Of a stretch of 64,000 nucleotides of DNA, positions 1 to 8,567 are shown piece by piece. The stretch covers positions 62,001 through 126,000 of the forward strand of contig CAJQPY010000010.1 of the NCBI GenBank assembly GCA_905480335.1, in the 5' to 3' direction. The notes under the pieces were generated by a model. The model had not been told where the DNA came from and ran no database searches. It was given only the letters and a program-made list of their open reading frames with translations. How positions within the stretch are numbered: position 1 is the stretch's first letter; the number at the start of each line of letters is the position of its first letter. Origin of the DNA: an uncultured Ilumatobacter sp. (lineage in GTDB: Bacteria > Actinomycetota > Acidimicrobiia > Acidimicrobiales > Ilumatobacteraceae). Made by a program: the position numbers and the translations under genes.

Positions 1-1
1 C

Positions 2-892
2 CACCTGATGTGGGTACTCCTGGAGCGCGGTGACGCCGCGATTGTCCCGACTCCGAGTTACCCAATCCACATCTATGGCCCGTTGTTTGCCGGCGCAGAC
101 CTCCGCCAAGTACCGATGAAGTTCCTCGCTGACCCGTCCGACCGCGAAACTTTCACCGACGACTTCATGGACAGCCTGCACACGGCGTACGACGTCGGAT
201 GGCCGAAGCCCAGAGTGCTCGTGATGTCATTTCCGCACAACCCGACCGGAGCGATCGTCGATCTTGACTTCATGCAGCGCGTCGTCGATTTCTGCCGCGA
301 ACGGGAGATGATCGTGGTGAACGACTTCGCATACGCCGACATCGGATTCAACGACCATCAGCCGCCAAGCATCCTGCAGGCCGAAGGCGCTATGGAGTGC
401 GCCGTCGAGCTCTACTCGATGACGAAATCTTTCCAGATGGCAGGCTGGCGGTCGGCTTTTTTGCTCGGCAACGCCGATGTGGTCCAGGCGTTGGTGAAGC
501 TAAAGAGCTATCTCGACTACGGCATGTTCCAGCCGGTACAGATCGCCTCGACGGTCACGCTCAACGAGGCACAGGACTTCCCCGACCAGGTCCGAGCGAT
601 CTACGAGTCGCGATGTGACACGCTCGTCGACGGTCTCGCCCGGATCGGGTGGGACATGCCAAAGCCGGGGGGCTCAATGTTCTGTTGGGGGCCAATTCCC
701 GAGCCGTACGCAGAGATGGACTCCGTTGAGTTCTGCTCGCACGTCGTGCGCGAAGCCGACGTAGCGCTGTCACCGGGTGTCGGATTCGGTCCGGGTGGCG
801 AAGGGTTCATCCGATTTGGGCTCATCGAAAACGAGATGCGGATCAACCAGGCGATCCGAAACCTGAAGCGAGGACTGCCGAAACTCGGCTGA
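2..892 (+). CDS. Class I/II aminotransferase (LL-DAP/alanine aminotransferase-like), 5' truncated by window edge
   Basis: PLP-aminotransferase motifs SFPHNPTGAIVD and SMTKSFQMAGWRSAFLLG; frame is open to the left edge. Confidence 0.85.
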   Translation, partial: HLMWVLLERGDAAIVPTPSYPIHIYGPLFAGADLRQVPMKFLADPSDRETFTDDFMDSLHTAYDVGWPKPRVLVMSFPHNPTGAIVDLDFMQRVVDFCREREMIVVNDFAYADIGFNDHQPPSILQAEGAMECAVELYSMTKSFQMAGWRSAFLLGNADVVQALVKLKSYLDYGMFQPVQIASTVTLNEAQDFPDQVRAIYESRCDTLVDGLARIGWDMPKPGGSMFCWGPIPEPYAEMDSVEFCSHVVREADVALSPGVGFGPGGEGFIRFGLIENEMRINQAIRNLKRGLPKLG

Positions 893-917
893 CACACACG
901 CTGGGTACCTTGACCTA

Positions 918-1532
918 ATGATCACGGTTGTGGTGCGGGTGTGGTTACCCGATCGACCCGGTGCGCTCGGACAAGTCGCCAGCCGGATCGGTGCGGTACG
1001 AGGCGACGTGCTCGGGATCGAGATTCTCGACCGCGGAGCGGACCGCGTGATCGACGAACTCACGGTTTCGTTACCGTCGTCAGACCTGGTGCCGCTGCTA
1101 ACAAACGAAGTCGACGCAGTCGACGGCGTCTCAGTTGAAGACGTGCGACCAGTCGAGCTCAACCGTGCAGATCTGAATCTTTCAGCGCTCGCGGCAGGCG
1201 CTGCGATGGCCGAAGCCGATCCGAGTGCGCGTCTCCACGTGCTCTGCTCCGCAGTTCAAGATCTTGTCGCAGCCGACTGGGTGATAGTCCTTCGAGACCA
1301 ACACATAATCACCCAGGTCGGCGAGTCACCGCAGCTGAGCCGGCTGACCGCATTCCAACTCGGAAGCGAGCACCTCAGCGCCGTTGACGAGGCGCTTCCC
1401 GATGACCTCGTCTGTGAGCATCTCGTCTCAAAAGGCCTCACGGTCGCAGCCGGCCGTGTCGACCGGGTAATCCACGAGCGCGAACGCGTCCGGGTCAGCC
1501 TTCTAGCGCGTCTCGCCGACGCACTCCTCTGA
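918..1532 (+). CDS. ACT-domain protein with a C-terminal GAF-like region
   Basis: N-terminal VVVRVWLPDRPGALGQVASRIGAVRGDVLGIEIL is typical of ACT domains; C-terminal part not confidently assigned. Confidence 0.7.
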   Translation: MITVVVRVWLPDRPGALGQVASRIGAVRGDVLGIEILDRGADRVIDELTVSLPSSDLVPLLTNEVDAVDGVSVEDVRPVELNRADLNLSALAAGAAMAEADPSARLHVLCSAVQDLVAADWVIVLRDQHIITQVGESPQLSRLTAFQLGSEHLSAVDEALPDDLVCEHLVSKGLTVAAGRVDRVIHERERVRVSLLARLADALL

Positions 1533-1711
1533 AAACCTGCTCCGCCGCAGCCCCCAGATGTCGTTGACGGATCGCATCGGCGTTCCCACTCCGATCTCAG
1601 CGGATCGTTACGCTCACCACCGCCAGTCGTTGAAATGTCGAAACCGGAGTGCCGGAAAGGGGAACTGACGGACAAGGGCTCCAGAGGGCAGCGCTGGAAC
1701 GGAAACGAAAG

Positions 1712-3205
1712 TCAAGATTCCCAGGCGCGGGAACGTTCAACAGCGCGCAGCCATTGGGCATGGAGGGCATCGGTCGCAATGCGGTCGGCGACCGGAGCGA
1801 ACTCGGCCTCAAGAGCCCATGCGGCCGCGATGTCGTCAGTCGACGCCCAGACCCCCTCGGCGAGTCCGGCGAGGAACGCCGCACCCAGCGCAGTCGTTTC
1901 CTGATCGACGGGCCGCTGGACTGTGACGCCGAGTTGATCGGCCTGAAACTGGCACAGCAAGTCAATCACCGATGCGCCGCCGTCAACGCGCAGATCGACA
2001 ATCGGCGTGCCGCTCGCAGCGACCATGGCATCAATCACGTCACGAACTTGATACGCCATCGACTCCACAACAGCGCGGGTGATCTCCGCCCGCCCGGTGC
2101 CGCGAGTAATGCCCACAATCGCCCCGCGAGCGTACGGATCCCAGTACGGAGAGCCCAGTCCCGCAAATGCAGGAACGACGTAGACCCCACCTGTATCCGC
2201 CACCGACTCGGCGAGAGGGCCGGTCTCAGCGGCACTGTCAATGATATTGATCCCGTCACGGAGCCACTGGATAGCTGCACCGGTCACAAATATCGCTCCT
2301 TCGAGCGCATAGTGCGTTGTGCCATCCGCAAGCGTCCACGCAACAGTCGTCAGCATGCCCTCCGTTGGCGGCGGACACTCAGCGCCGACGTTAAGCAGCA
2401 CGAACGAACCGGTGCCATACGTGTTCTTCGCCATCCCAGGGGTCACGCACGCTTGACCGAACAGCGCAGCCTGTTGATCGCCGGCCACACCGCTCACCGG
2501 AATTCCCCCGGGGATACCAGACGATGATGCGGTGACACCGATGCGGCCACTGGAGGGAACGATGTCGGGGAGTGCAGTGATTGGGACGCCAAGAAGCTCA
2601 CACAGATCCTGATCCCATGTTCGTGAGCGAATATCGCACAGCATGGTGCGGCTTGCGTTGGTCACGTCGGTAGCAAAGATCTCGCCGCCGGTGAGGTTCC
2701 AGATAATCCATGCATCAATGGTGCCGAGTGCGAGGTTGTCGTCGACAGGGATGTCTCGATGCTCGAGCATCCAGGCGAACTTGGTACCCGAGAAATACGG
2801 GTCGAGGACGAGACCTGTGCGTTCGCGGACGAGCGGAAGATGTCCGCCTGCCTCAAGTTCGTCGCAACGATGCGCCGTGCGTCGGTCCTGCCAGACAATC
2901 GCGTTGCCATAGGCAACACCGGTTGAGCGATTCCATGCAACGACAGTTTCACGCTGATTGGTGATTCCGATTGCCACCACGCGTCCAAGGCCAACCTCGG
3001 TGACTACCTCGTTCAGCGTCGCAACGACCGCAGCCCAAATCTCCTGCACATCATGCTCAACCCAGCCGGGCTCGGGATAGTGCTGCGTGAACTCGCGATA
3101 TGACGCAACCGTGGGCGAATCGTCGACGAACACGGCGCGACTCCGGACGCCGGTTGTTCCGGCGTCGATGGCAATAACACAGTCTGATGCGGACACGGCC
3201 GCCAA
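1712..3205 (-). CDS. glpK: Glycerol kinase
   Basis: FGGY kinase motifs: CVIAIDAGTTGVRSRAV, QDRRT, GVAGDQQAALFGQ, YGTGSFVLLN, LRVDGGASVIDLLCQFQAD. Confidence 0.93.
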   Translation of the reverse strand: MAAVSASDCVIAIDAGTTGVRSRAVFVDDSPTVASYREFTQHYPEPGWVEHDVQEIWAAVVATLNEVVTEVGLGRVVAIGITNQRETVVAWNRSTGVAYGNAIVWQDRRTAHRCDELEAGGHLPLVRERTGLVLDPYFSGTKFAWMLEHRDIPVDDNLALGTIDAWIIWNLTGGEIFATDVTNASRTMLCDIRSRTWDQDLCELLGVPITALPDIVPSSGRIGVTASSSGIPGGIPVSGVAGDQQAALFGQACVTPGMAKNTYGTGSFVLLNVGAECPPPTEGMLTTVAWTLADGTTHYALEGAIFVTGAAIQWLRDGINIIDSAAETGPLAESVADTGGVYVVPAFAGLGSPYWDPYARGAIVGITRGTGRAEITRAVVESMAYQVRDVIDAMVAASGTPIVDLRVDGGASVIDLLCQFQADQLGVTVQRPVDQETTALGAAFLAGLAEGVWASTDDIAAAWALEAEFAPVADRIATDALHAQWLRAVERSRAWES

Positions 3206-3211
3206 TGTAGA

Positions 3212-3580
3212 TCAGCGGCGACGCGGCTTCGACTTCGGCCGATTTCCTCCGCCCGAGGTTCGGCGAGTCGGGGCGGGGGACCCGCGCCCAGCGCCCGTGG
3301 CAGATTCACCCGGCGCTTCACCGTTCCTCTTTGATTTGGCTTGGGGTGTTCCCATTTCCTTCAGTGAACGGCGTTGATATCCGAACTTGGCCATGACGAA
3401 GCCGAACAGCACATAAAGCGGCCCCGAGACGAGGAGTCCGGCGATCGCTCCGACGACTCCGGAGTCACGAAAGAAGATCGCCAGAACGGCGATCATGATG
3501 CCGACGTAAATCAGCCACTCGCGGATGAGACGCTGCCAGGGCACCGGACGACTGGAATCCCACCTCATATGCCTATTCAA
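3212..3580 (-). CDS. Small membrane protein with basic C-terminal tail, unknown function
   Basis: Two hydrophobic stretches then Lys/Arg/Pro-rich tail; start may be 3568 (MRWDSS). Confidence 0.5.
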   Translation of the reverse strand: MNRHMRWDSSRPVPWQRLIREWLIYVGIMIAVLAIFFRDSGVVGAIAGLLVSGPLYVLFGFVMAKFGYQRRSLKEMGTPQAKSKRNGEAPGESATGAGRGSPAPTRRTSGGGNRPKSKPRRR

Positions 3581-3598
3581 TCAGCCAGACCCGGCCTG

Positions 3599-4660
3599 AT
3601 GGCTGCGCCGCTACTATCACGACCCGTGCGAGTCGGGATCCTCACCGGTGGCGGCGACTGTCCCGGGCTTAACGCAGTCATCCGCGCTGCGGTTCGAAAA
3701 GGTGAACGCGTTTACGGCGACGAGATGATCGGGTTCCTCGATGCTTGGGATGGGGTGCGTGATCGGCGGACGACACCGCTCTCGATTGATTCGATGCGTG
3801 GAATGTTGCCGCGTGGAGGCACGGTGCTGGGCACCCGGCGAGGGAGCCCGTTCGACACGCCTGACGGTGTTGATCACGTGAAGCAGACCATAAGTGACCT
3901 TGGGCTCGACGGGCTGATCGTGATCGGCGGCAACGGCAGCCTGTCGATCGCATGCCGTTTGCACAGTGAACACGGGCTCCCGATTCTCGGCGTTCCGAAG
4001 ACGATCGACAATGACATCGAGGGAACCGACCTCACATTTGGTTTCACCACGGCAGTGCAAATCGCAACGGATGCGATCGACCGCCTGCACACCACGGCCG
4101 AGAGCCACGATCGGGTCATGTTGGTCGAGGTCATGGGCCGGCACACCGGGTGGATCGCAACGCATGCAGGAATTGCCGGCGGCGCAACGGCGGTGCTGAT
4201 TCCCGAGATTCCCTTCGACGTCGAGGAATTGTGTGGTCGACTGATCCGCCGCCACGACAGGGGACGGTTTGCCTCGATCGTCGTCGTCGCCGAAGGAGCC
4301 GAACCGATTGCCGGCACCCTCGAGATGGGCGAAAAAATTTACGACCGCTTCGGCCATGTCGTTCTCGGAGGAATTGCGACCCGAGTCGCCCACGCAATCG
4401 GTGATCGCACCGGATTCGAAACGCGAGTGGTCCAACTCGGTCACGTGCAGCGCGGGGGCACACCAACAGCGTTCGACCGCGTGCTCTCCACACGCTTCGG
4501 TGTCGCAGCGATTGATGCTGTCCACGACGAGCAGTGGGGCAAGATGACCGTGCTTAAGGGTGAACAGATCGAGCTTGAGGACCTCACTGTCGCAGTCGGG
4601 CAGACCCGCACCGTCGACCGTGAGCTATTCGATGGCGTTGCGGCGCACTTCTTCGCGTGA
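3599..4660 (+). CDS. pfkA: 6-phosphofructokinase (PfkA family)
   Basis: GILTGGGDCPGLNAVIRA, IGGNGSLSIA, GVPKTIDNDIEGTD, VMGRHTGWIA, GHVQRGG; ATG at 3599 chosen over the longer ORF. Confidence 0.9.
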   Translation: MAAPLLSRPVRVGILTGGGDCPGLNAVIRAAVRKGERVYGDEMIGFLDAWDGVRDRRTTPLSIDSMRGMLPRGGTVLGTRRGSPFDTPDGVDHVKQTISDLGLDGLIVIGGNGSLSIACRLHSEHGLPILGVPKTIDNDIEGTDLTFGFTTAVQIATDAIDRLHTTAESHDRVMLVEVMGRHTGWIATHAGIAGGATAVLIPEIPFDVEELCGRLIRRHDRGRFASIVVVAEGAEPIAGTLEMGEKIYDRFGHVVLGGIATRVAHAIGDRTGFETRVVQLGHVQRGGTPTAFDRVLSTRFGVAAIDAVHDEQWGKMTVLKGEQIELEDLTVAVGQTRTVDRELFDGVAAHFFA

Positions 4661-4664
4661 TGCC

Positions 4665-5258
4665 TCAGGTGACAGCCAACGCTGGAAAGTCCGGCTGCGA
4701 CGTCTCAAGGAACTCGGGATAGTCGTAGATCGTCAATGGACGATCGGCCACCTCGCCGTCGCCAGTCGGCCAACCCTGATTCTGCCCATTGACGCGCAAC
4801 CGAACCTGCTGCACCTGATCGACCTCAGAAGCCGTGGCAACGATCTGGGCAAGTGCCTGACGTAGACCAAGATCGGAGAGTTCGCTCAACGCGTCGTTGA
4901 TGTCGATTGTCAGCCGGGTCCCGACCGTTCGTGCTTGTTCGATCGCAAGATCCGCCGGGATCGCGGTGGTCAGGCCAAGAGCGTTTTCGTCTTCGTTCGC
5001 TCCGGCAAGCAACGACGTGAGGAGTTCTTCGGCGTCGGTGGCGTCATTGCGCGACACCGCTCGCAGGCGAGGCTGTTCGTCCGTACCGACCGGACTCAGC
5101 AAGTAGATCCGGCTGGCGCCCTCCGCAGCATCACCTGTTGCCGGATCCCCAAAGTTGCCGCGTTGAGTGACCGGGATATCGCGGGGCGATCCATCCTCCC
5201 GAATCGCACAGGACGCAAACAAGGCCGCCAAGATCACGATGAGCAGAGTTCGTCGCAT
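4665..5258 (-). CDS. GerMN-domain lipoprotein (LpqB-like)
   Basis: Lipobox-like LFASCAI near N-terminus, GerMN-like region, lies directly downstream of RR/HK pair. Confidence 0.65.
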   Translation of the reverse strand: MRRTLLIVILAALFASCAIREDGSPRDIPVTQRGNFGDPATGDAAEGASRIYLLSPVGTDEQPRLRAVSRNDATDAEELLTSLLAGANEDENALGLTTAIPADLAIEQARTVGTRLTIDINDALSELSDLGLRQALAQIVATASEVDQVQQVRLRVNGQNQGWPTGDGEVADRPLTIYDYPEFLETSQPDFPALAVT

Positions 5259-6694
5259 CAGTCGTCCAACTCGGTCGCCATCAGTTCGATCACGAACCGT
5301 GCACCAGTCTCACCGTCAAGGCGATCCTCGACCCAAATTCGTCCACCGTGCATCCGTACATGTTCATCGGCGAGCGACAACCCGAGTCCGGCGCCTTCGC
5401 TTCCGGTACGACGCCCTGATCCTCCGCCGCGCGCGAATCGGTCGAAAATGAGTAACCGTTCCTCGAGCGGGACACCCAGTCCGCGGTCCTCGACAGCAAT
5501 CGTGACATGTGACATGGGCTCTGAAGAAAGGTTGTTCACCTCGATCGTGACCTCAGGGTCACCCCCGCCGTAGGCGCGTGCGTTGTCGATGAGGTTTGCA
5601 ATCACGCGCGCAAGTCGACGCTTGTCGCCGCGGATCAGCGCGAGTTCGGCTCGTTCGCTGACGTTCACCCGAGTCGTCGGTGCCGAGCTAACACCGACCG
5701 CCTGCCGGACAAATTCCGCAGCGAGCAACTCCTCCATATTGAGCCGGATTGCACCTGCGTCGAAGCGCGAAATTTCGAGGAGGTCCTCGACGAGACCCTG
5801 GAACCGAACGACATCGCCTGACAAGAGGTTGAGTGCCGATTGGGCCCGCTCGGGAAGGTCATCACGGCGCGCTTCCATTACCTCGACCGATGCGGCGAGC
5901 GTCATCAACGGCGATCGCAGCTCGTGGCTGACGTCGGACGCAAACCGAGCATCGCGTTCGACTCGCTTTTCGAGGGCCTCAGCCATGTCGTTAAAGGATT
6001 CGGTGAGGACTCGGAGATCTGGGTCCTCGGTGTGCCCCAATCGAGTATCGAGACGTCCGCCGGCGATCGCCGATGCCGCCTGAGCTGCTGTGCCCAGCGG
6101 TCGGACTGCGCGACGCGCAGAGAGGATCCCGACGAGAACACCCAGTCCGGTGGTGATCAGCGCCGCGAGCACGAGGGCCACGCGGAGGTTCGACAGGGTT
6201 GAGTCGACATCATCGAGGGGGAAGAATTCGAAGTATGCGCCGACGTCGGGAACGGACCATCCGACAATGATGTTCAGGTCATCTTCGATGCGCACGATCT
6301 GGCGAGCCGGCGTTGCGTTGCCGACGACCTGCTCGAACAGCTCGGGTGGGATGTTGTCACGGGTGTACGGCGGAGTGCCGTACTGACTGTCGCGGTACCA
6401 GATCATGTAACGCTGGACGCCGATGCGGTCGAGTGATGCTCGGGCGGCAATCGGCTCGGATGGCAGAGTCGGTCGCAGATCTCGTTCAACGCCGAGCGCG
6501 TTCCGGCGGGACGTGTCGATCGCCACCTCATCGCGTTCGGCAACGAGGTTCGATCGGGTGAGCCCGAATGTCGTCGCAGCGAGCAAGACCGACAGCGCAA
6601 TCGAGCCCAGCGTGATGATCAGCAGAATCCGTCGACGGAGGCCGAGCGCAGCAGGCCTCGAGCGTCGAAACGTTCGTCGAATTGGACCGGCCAT
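5258..6694 (-). CDS. mtrB: Sensor histidine kinase, MtrB-like
   Basis: TM segments, HAMP, DVSHELRSPLMTL H-box, NLIDNARAYG N-box, DRGLGVP, GAGLGLSLADEHV. Confidence 0.85.
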   Translation of the reverse strand: MAGPIRRTFRRSRPAALGLRRRILLIITLGSIALSVLLAATTFGLTRSNLVAERDEVAIDTSRRNALGVERDLRPTLPSEPIAARASLDRIGVQRYMIWYRDSQYGTPPYTRDNIPPELFEQVVGNATPARQIVRIEDDLNIIVGWSVPDVGAYFEFFPLDDVDSTLSNLRVALVLAALITTGLGVLVGILSARRAVRPLGTAAQAASAIAGGRLDTRLGHTEDPDLRVLTESFNDMAEALEKRVERDARFASDVSHELRSPLMTLAASVEVMEARRDDLPERAQSALNLLSGDVVRFQGLVEDLLEISRFDAGAIRLNMEELLAAEFVRQAVGVSSAPTTRVNVSERAELALIRGDKRRLARVIANLIDNARAYGGGDPEVTIEVNNLSSEPMSHVTIAVEDRGLGVPLEERLLIFDRFARGGGSGRRTGSEGAGLGLSLADEHVRMHGGRIWVEDRLDGETGARFVIELMATELDD

Positions 6695-6715
6695 GATGGC
6701 TCCCGACCGGGCCGG

Positions 6716-7396
6716 TCAGGTCTGGAGGCGATAGCCGAGGCCGCGCACCGTCACGACGTGACGCGGATTAGCCGGATCGTTCTCCACCTTGGTCCGGAGG
6801 CGTCGGATGTGCACATCGACGAGGCGGCCATCACCGAAGTAGTCGTAGCCCCAGACCTTGTCGAGCAACGCCTCGCGGCTCAAGACTTTCCCGGGGCTCT
6901 CAGCGAGTTCGCAGAGTAAACGAAATTCCGTCTTGGTCAGGTGGACCTCGTCTCCTTCGCGGAGGACCTTGCCCTCGTCGGGGATGAGTTCAAGATCGCC
7001 AAAGACCAATCGTGCGTGCCCGGGAGCACCCGGGCGGATTCGGCGAAGGAGGGCACGGATCCGGGCTGAAAGTTCTTTCGGAGCGAATGGCTTAGTCAGG
7101 TAATCGTCGGCCCCAGCTTCGAGCCCAGCGACGATGTCGTGCGTGTCGTTGCGAGCCGTGACCATAACCACCGGGACAGCACTGGTCCGACGCAGCGTAC
7201 GGCAGAGCTCAAACCCGTCGATCCCCGGCAACATGATGTCAATTAAGACAACGTCGGGGGAGGACCGCTGGAAAAGTTCAATTGCTTGTTCGCCACTTTC
7301 GGCTTCGTCGACGATCCAGCCCTCGTCCTCGAGCGCAAGCTTCACCGCAGAACGGATTCGCTCGTCGTCTTCGACCGCAAGGATTCGAGTGCCCAC
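6716..7396 (-). CDS. mtrA: OmpR-family response regulator, MtrA-like
   Basis: RILAVEDDERIR receiver, DVVLIDIMLPGIDGFEL, winged-helix VDVHIRRLRTKVENDP; GTG start at 7396 (ORF extends to 7414). Confidence 0.88.
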   Translation of the reverse strand: MGTRILAVEDDERIRSAVKLALEDEGWIVDEAESGEQAIELFQRSSPDVVLIDIMLPGIDGFELCRTLRRTSAVPVVMVTARNDTHDIVAGLEAGADDYLTKPFAPKELSARIRALLRRIRPGAPGHARLVFGDLELIPDEGKVLREGDEVHLTKTEFRLLCELAESPGKVLSREALLDKVWGYDYFGDGRLVDVHIRRLRTKVENDPANPRHVVTVRGLGYRLQT

Positions 7397-7447
7397 AGGT
7401 ACATAATGCCGCATTTCACCTGCTGACGGTGGACACGCGCAAGAAAT

Positions 7448-8242
7448 TCAGTCGGCGATGCCTTCGATGGCGGCGGGGTGAAGTGCTGGTGTGGCCGCAA
7501 CCACACCGTGCGGGGCAGTCACATTGATGTCTGAGCTGTCGAACGCAGTGACAATTCCGCCAGCTTCGGTGACGAGAAGAACGCCGGCCGCGATGTCCCA
7601 GGACTTGACGAACTCCTCGAAGTACAAGTCGACGCGACCGCTAGCCACGTACGCCAGGTCGAGTGCAGCACTGCCCTGGCGGCGGATGTCACGGACGGTC
7701 GGCAGAACGCGCGCAATGCGCGCAGCCTGGACTTGGCGGTGGCCGTCGAGGTGATAGCTGAACCCAGTAGCGGCGAGCGAAGTCGCCAGATCCGTGGAGC
7801 CCGAAACGTTCACGGCAACGCCGTTGATGGTCGTGCCGCCGCCGAGAGCGGCGCTGTACAGCTCGTCGACGACGGGCGCATAAACCGCCCCGGCGACGGG
7901 GTGGCCGTCGCGCAGCACAGCGATCGAAGTGCACCAGCCGGGCAGGTCGTAGACAAAGTTCACCGTGCCGTCGATTGGGTCGATGTGCCACTCGTACGCA
8001 GACGTGCCGGTATGGTTGGCGCCCTCCTCGCCCACGATCGAGTCGTCAGGTCGTTCGCGACGCAAGCGATCGACGACCATCGCCTCGGCTAAGCGATCAA
8101 ACTCGGTGACCGGGTCAACTGCGCTTGACTTCGTCGCATGGGCAGCACGTACACCGGGCCCGAGTTGACGGCGAGAACGAAAGGCGAACGATCCTGCCTC
8201 GTGGGCGATCTCGTCGCAAAGGGTCCGGAGTGAAGCGTCCAT
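7448..8242 (-). CDS. Inositol monophosphatase family protein
   Basis: GEEGAN, WHIDPIDGTVNFVYDLP and SWDIAAGVLLVTEAGG motifs. Confidence 0.9.
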   Translation of the reverse strand: MDASLRTLCDEIAHEAGSFAFRSRRQLGPGVRAAHATKSSAVDPVTEFDRLAEAMVVDRLRRERPDDSIVGEEGANHTGTSAYEWHIDPIDGTVNFVYDLPGWCTSIAVLRDGHPVAGAVYAPVVDELYSAALGGGTTINGVAVNVSGSTDLATSLAATGFSYHLDGHRQVQAARIARVLPTVRDIRRQGSAALDLAYVASGRVDLYFEEFVKSWDIAAGVLLVTEAGGIVTAFDSSDINVTAPHGVVAATPALHPAAIEGIAD

Positions 8243-8535
8243 CAGGCTCCGGGTGAGTGGCCGGCCGCTTCACGGTCAGTTGTCTCGCGCCATTCGCCGA
8301 GCGCCCGCATCACCAGAACGGCAACGATAGCCATGCCGCCTGCGGCCATCGCCGCACCGACGAGCAGGCCGACGCCGAGAGGCAGAGCGCAGTCGCCTTC
8401 GCACTGGAGTTCGACAAGCGAATAGCCGATGAGTCCGCCGGCAAGTCCGCTGAGCAAGATCGCGACAAAGGCGCCGACCCGCACACCGACGCCTGGGATC
8501 GCCGACAACGGCCGGCTGGGATCAGAAGCATCCAT
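8242..8535 (-). CDS. Small membrane protein, unknown function
   Basis: Two hydrophobic stretches; ATGA overlap with the IMPase gene. Confidence 0.55.
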   Translation of the reverse strand: MDASDPSRPLSAIPGVGVRVGAFVAILLSGLAGGLIGYSLVELQCEGDCALPLGVGLLVGAAMAAGGMAIVAVLVMRALGEWRETTDREAAGHSPGA

Positions 8536-8567
8536 CGGCGCCGAGGCTAACGGCGCCGATGGATGCT
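8527..8567. repeat. Perfect 16-bp inverted repeat AGCATCCATCGGCGCC / GGCGCCGATGGATGCT with 9-nt loop
   Basis: Arms 8527-8542 and 8552-8567 read directly; exact reverse complements. Confidence 0.95.
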
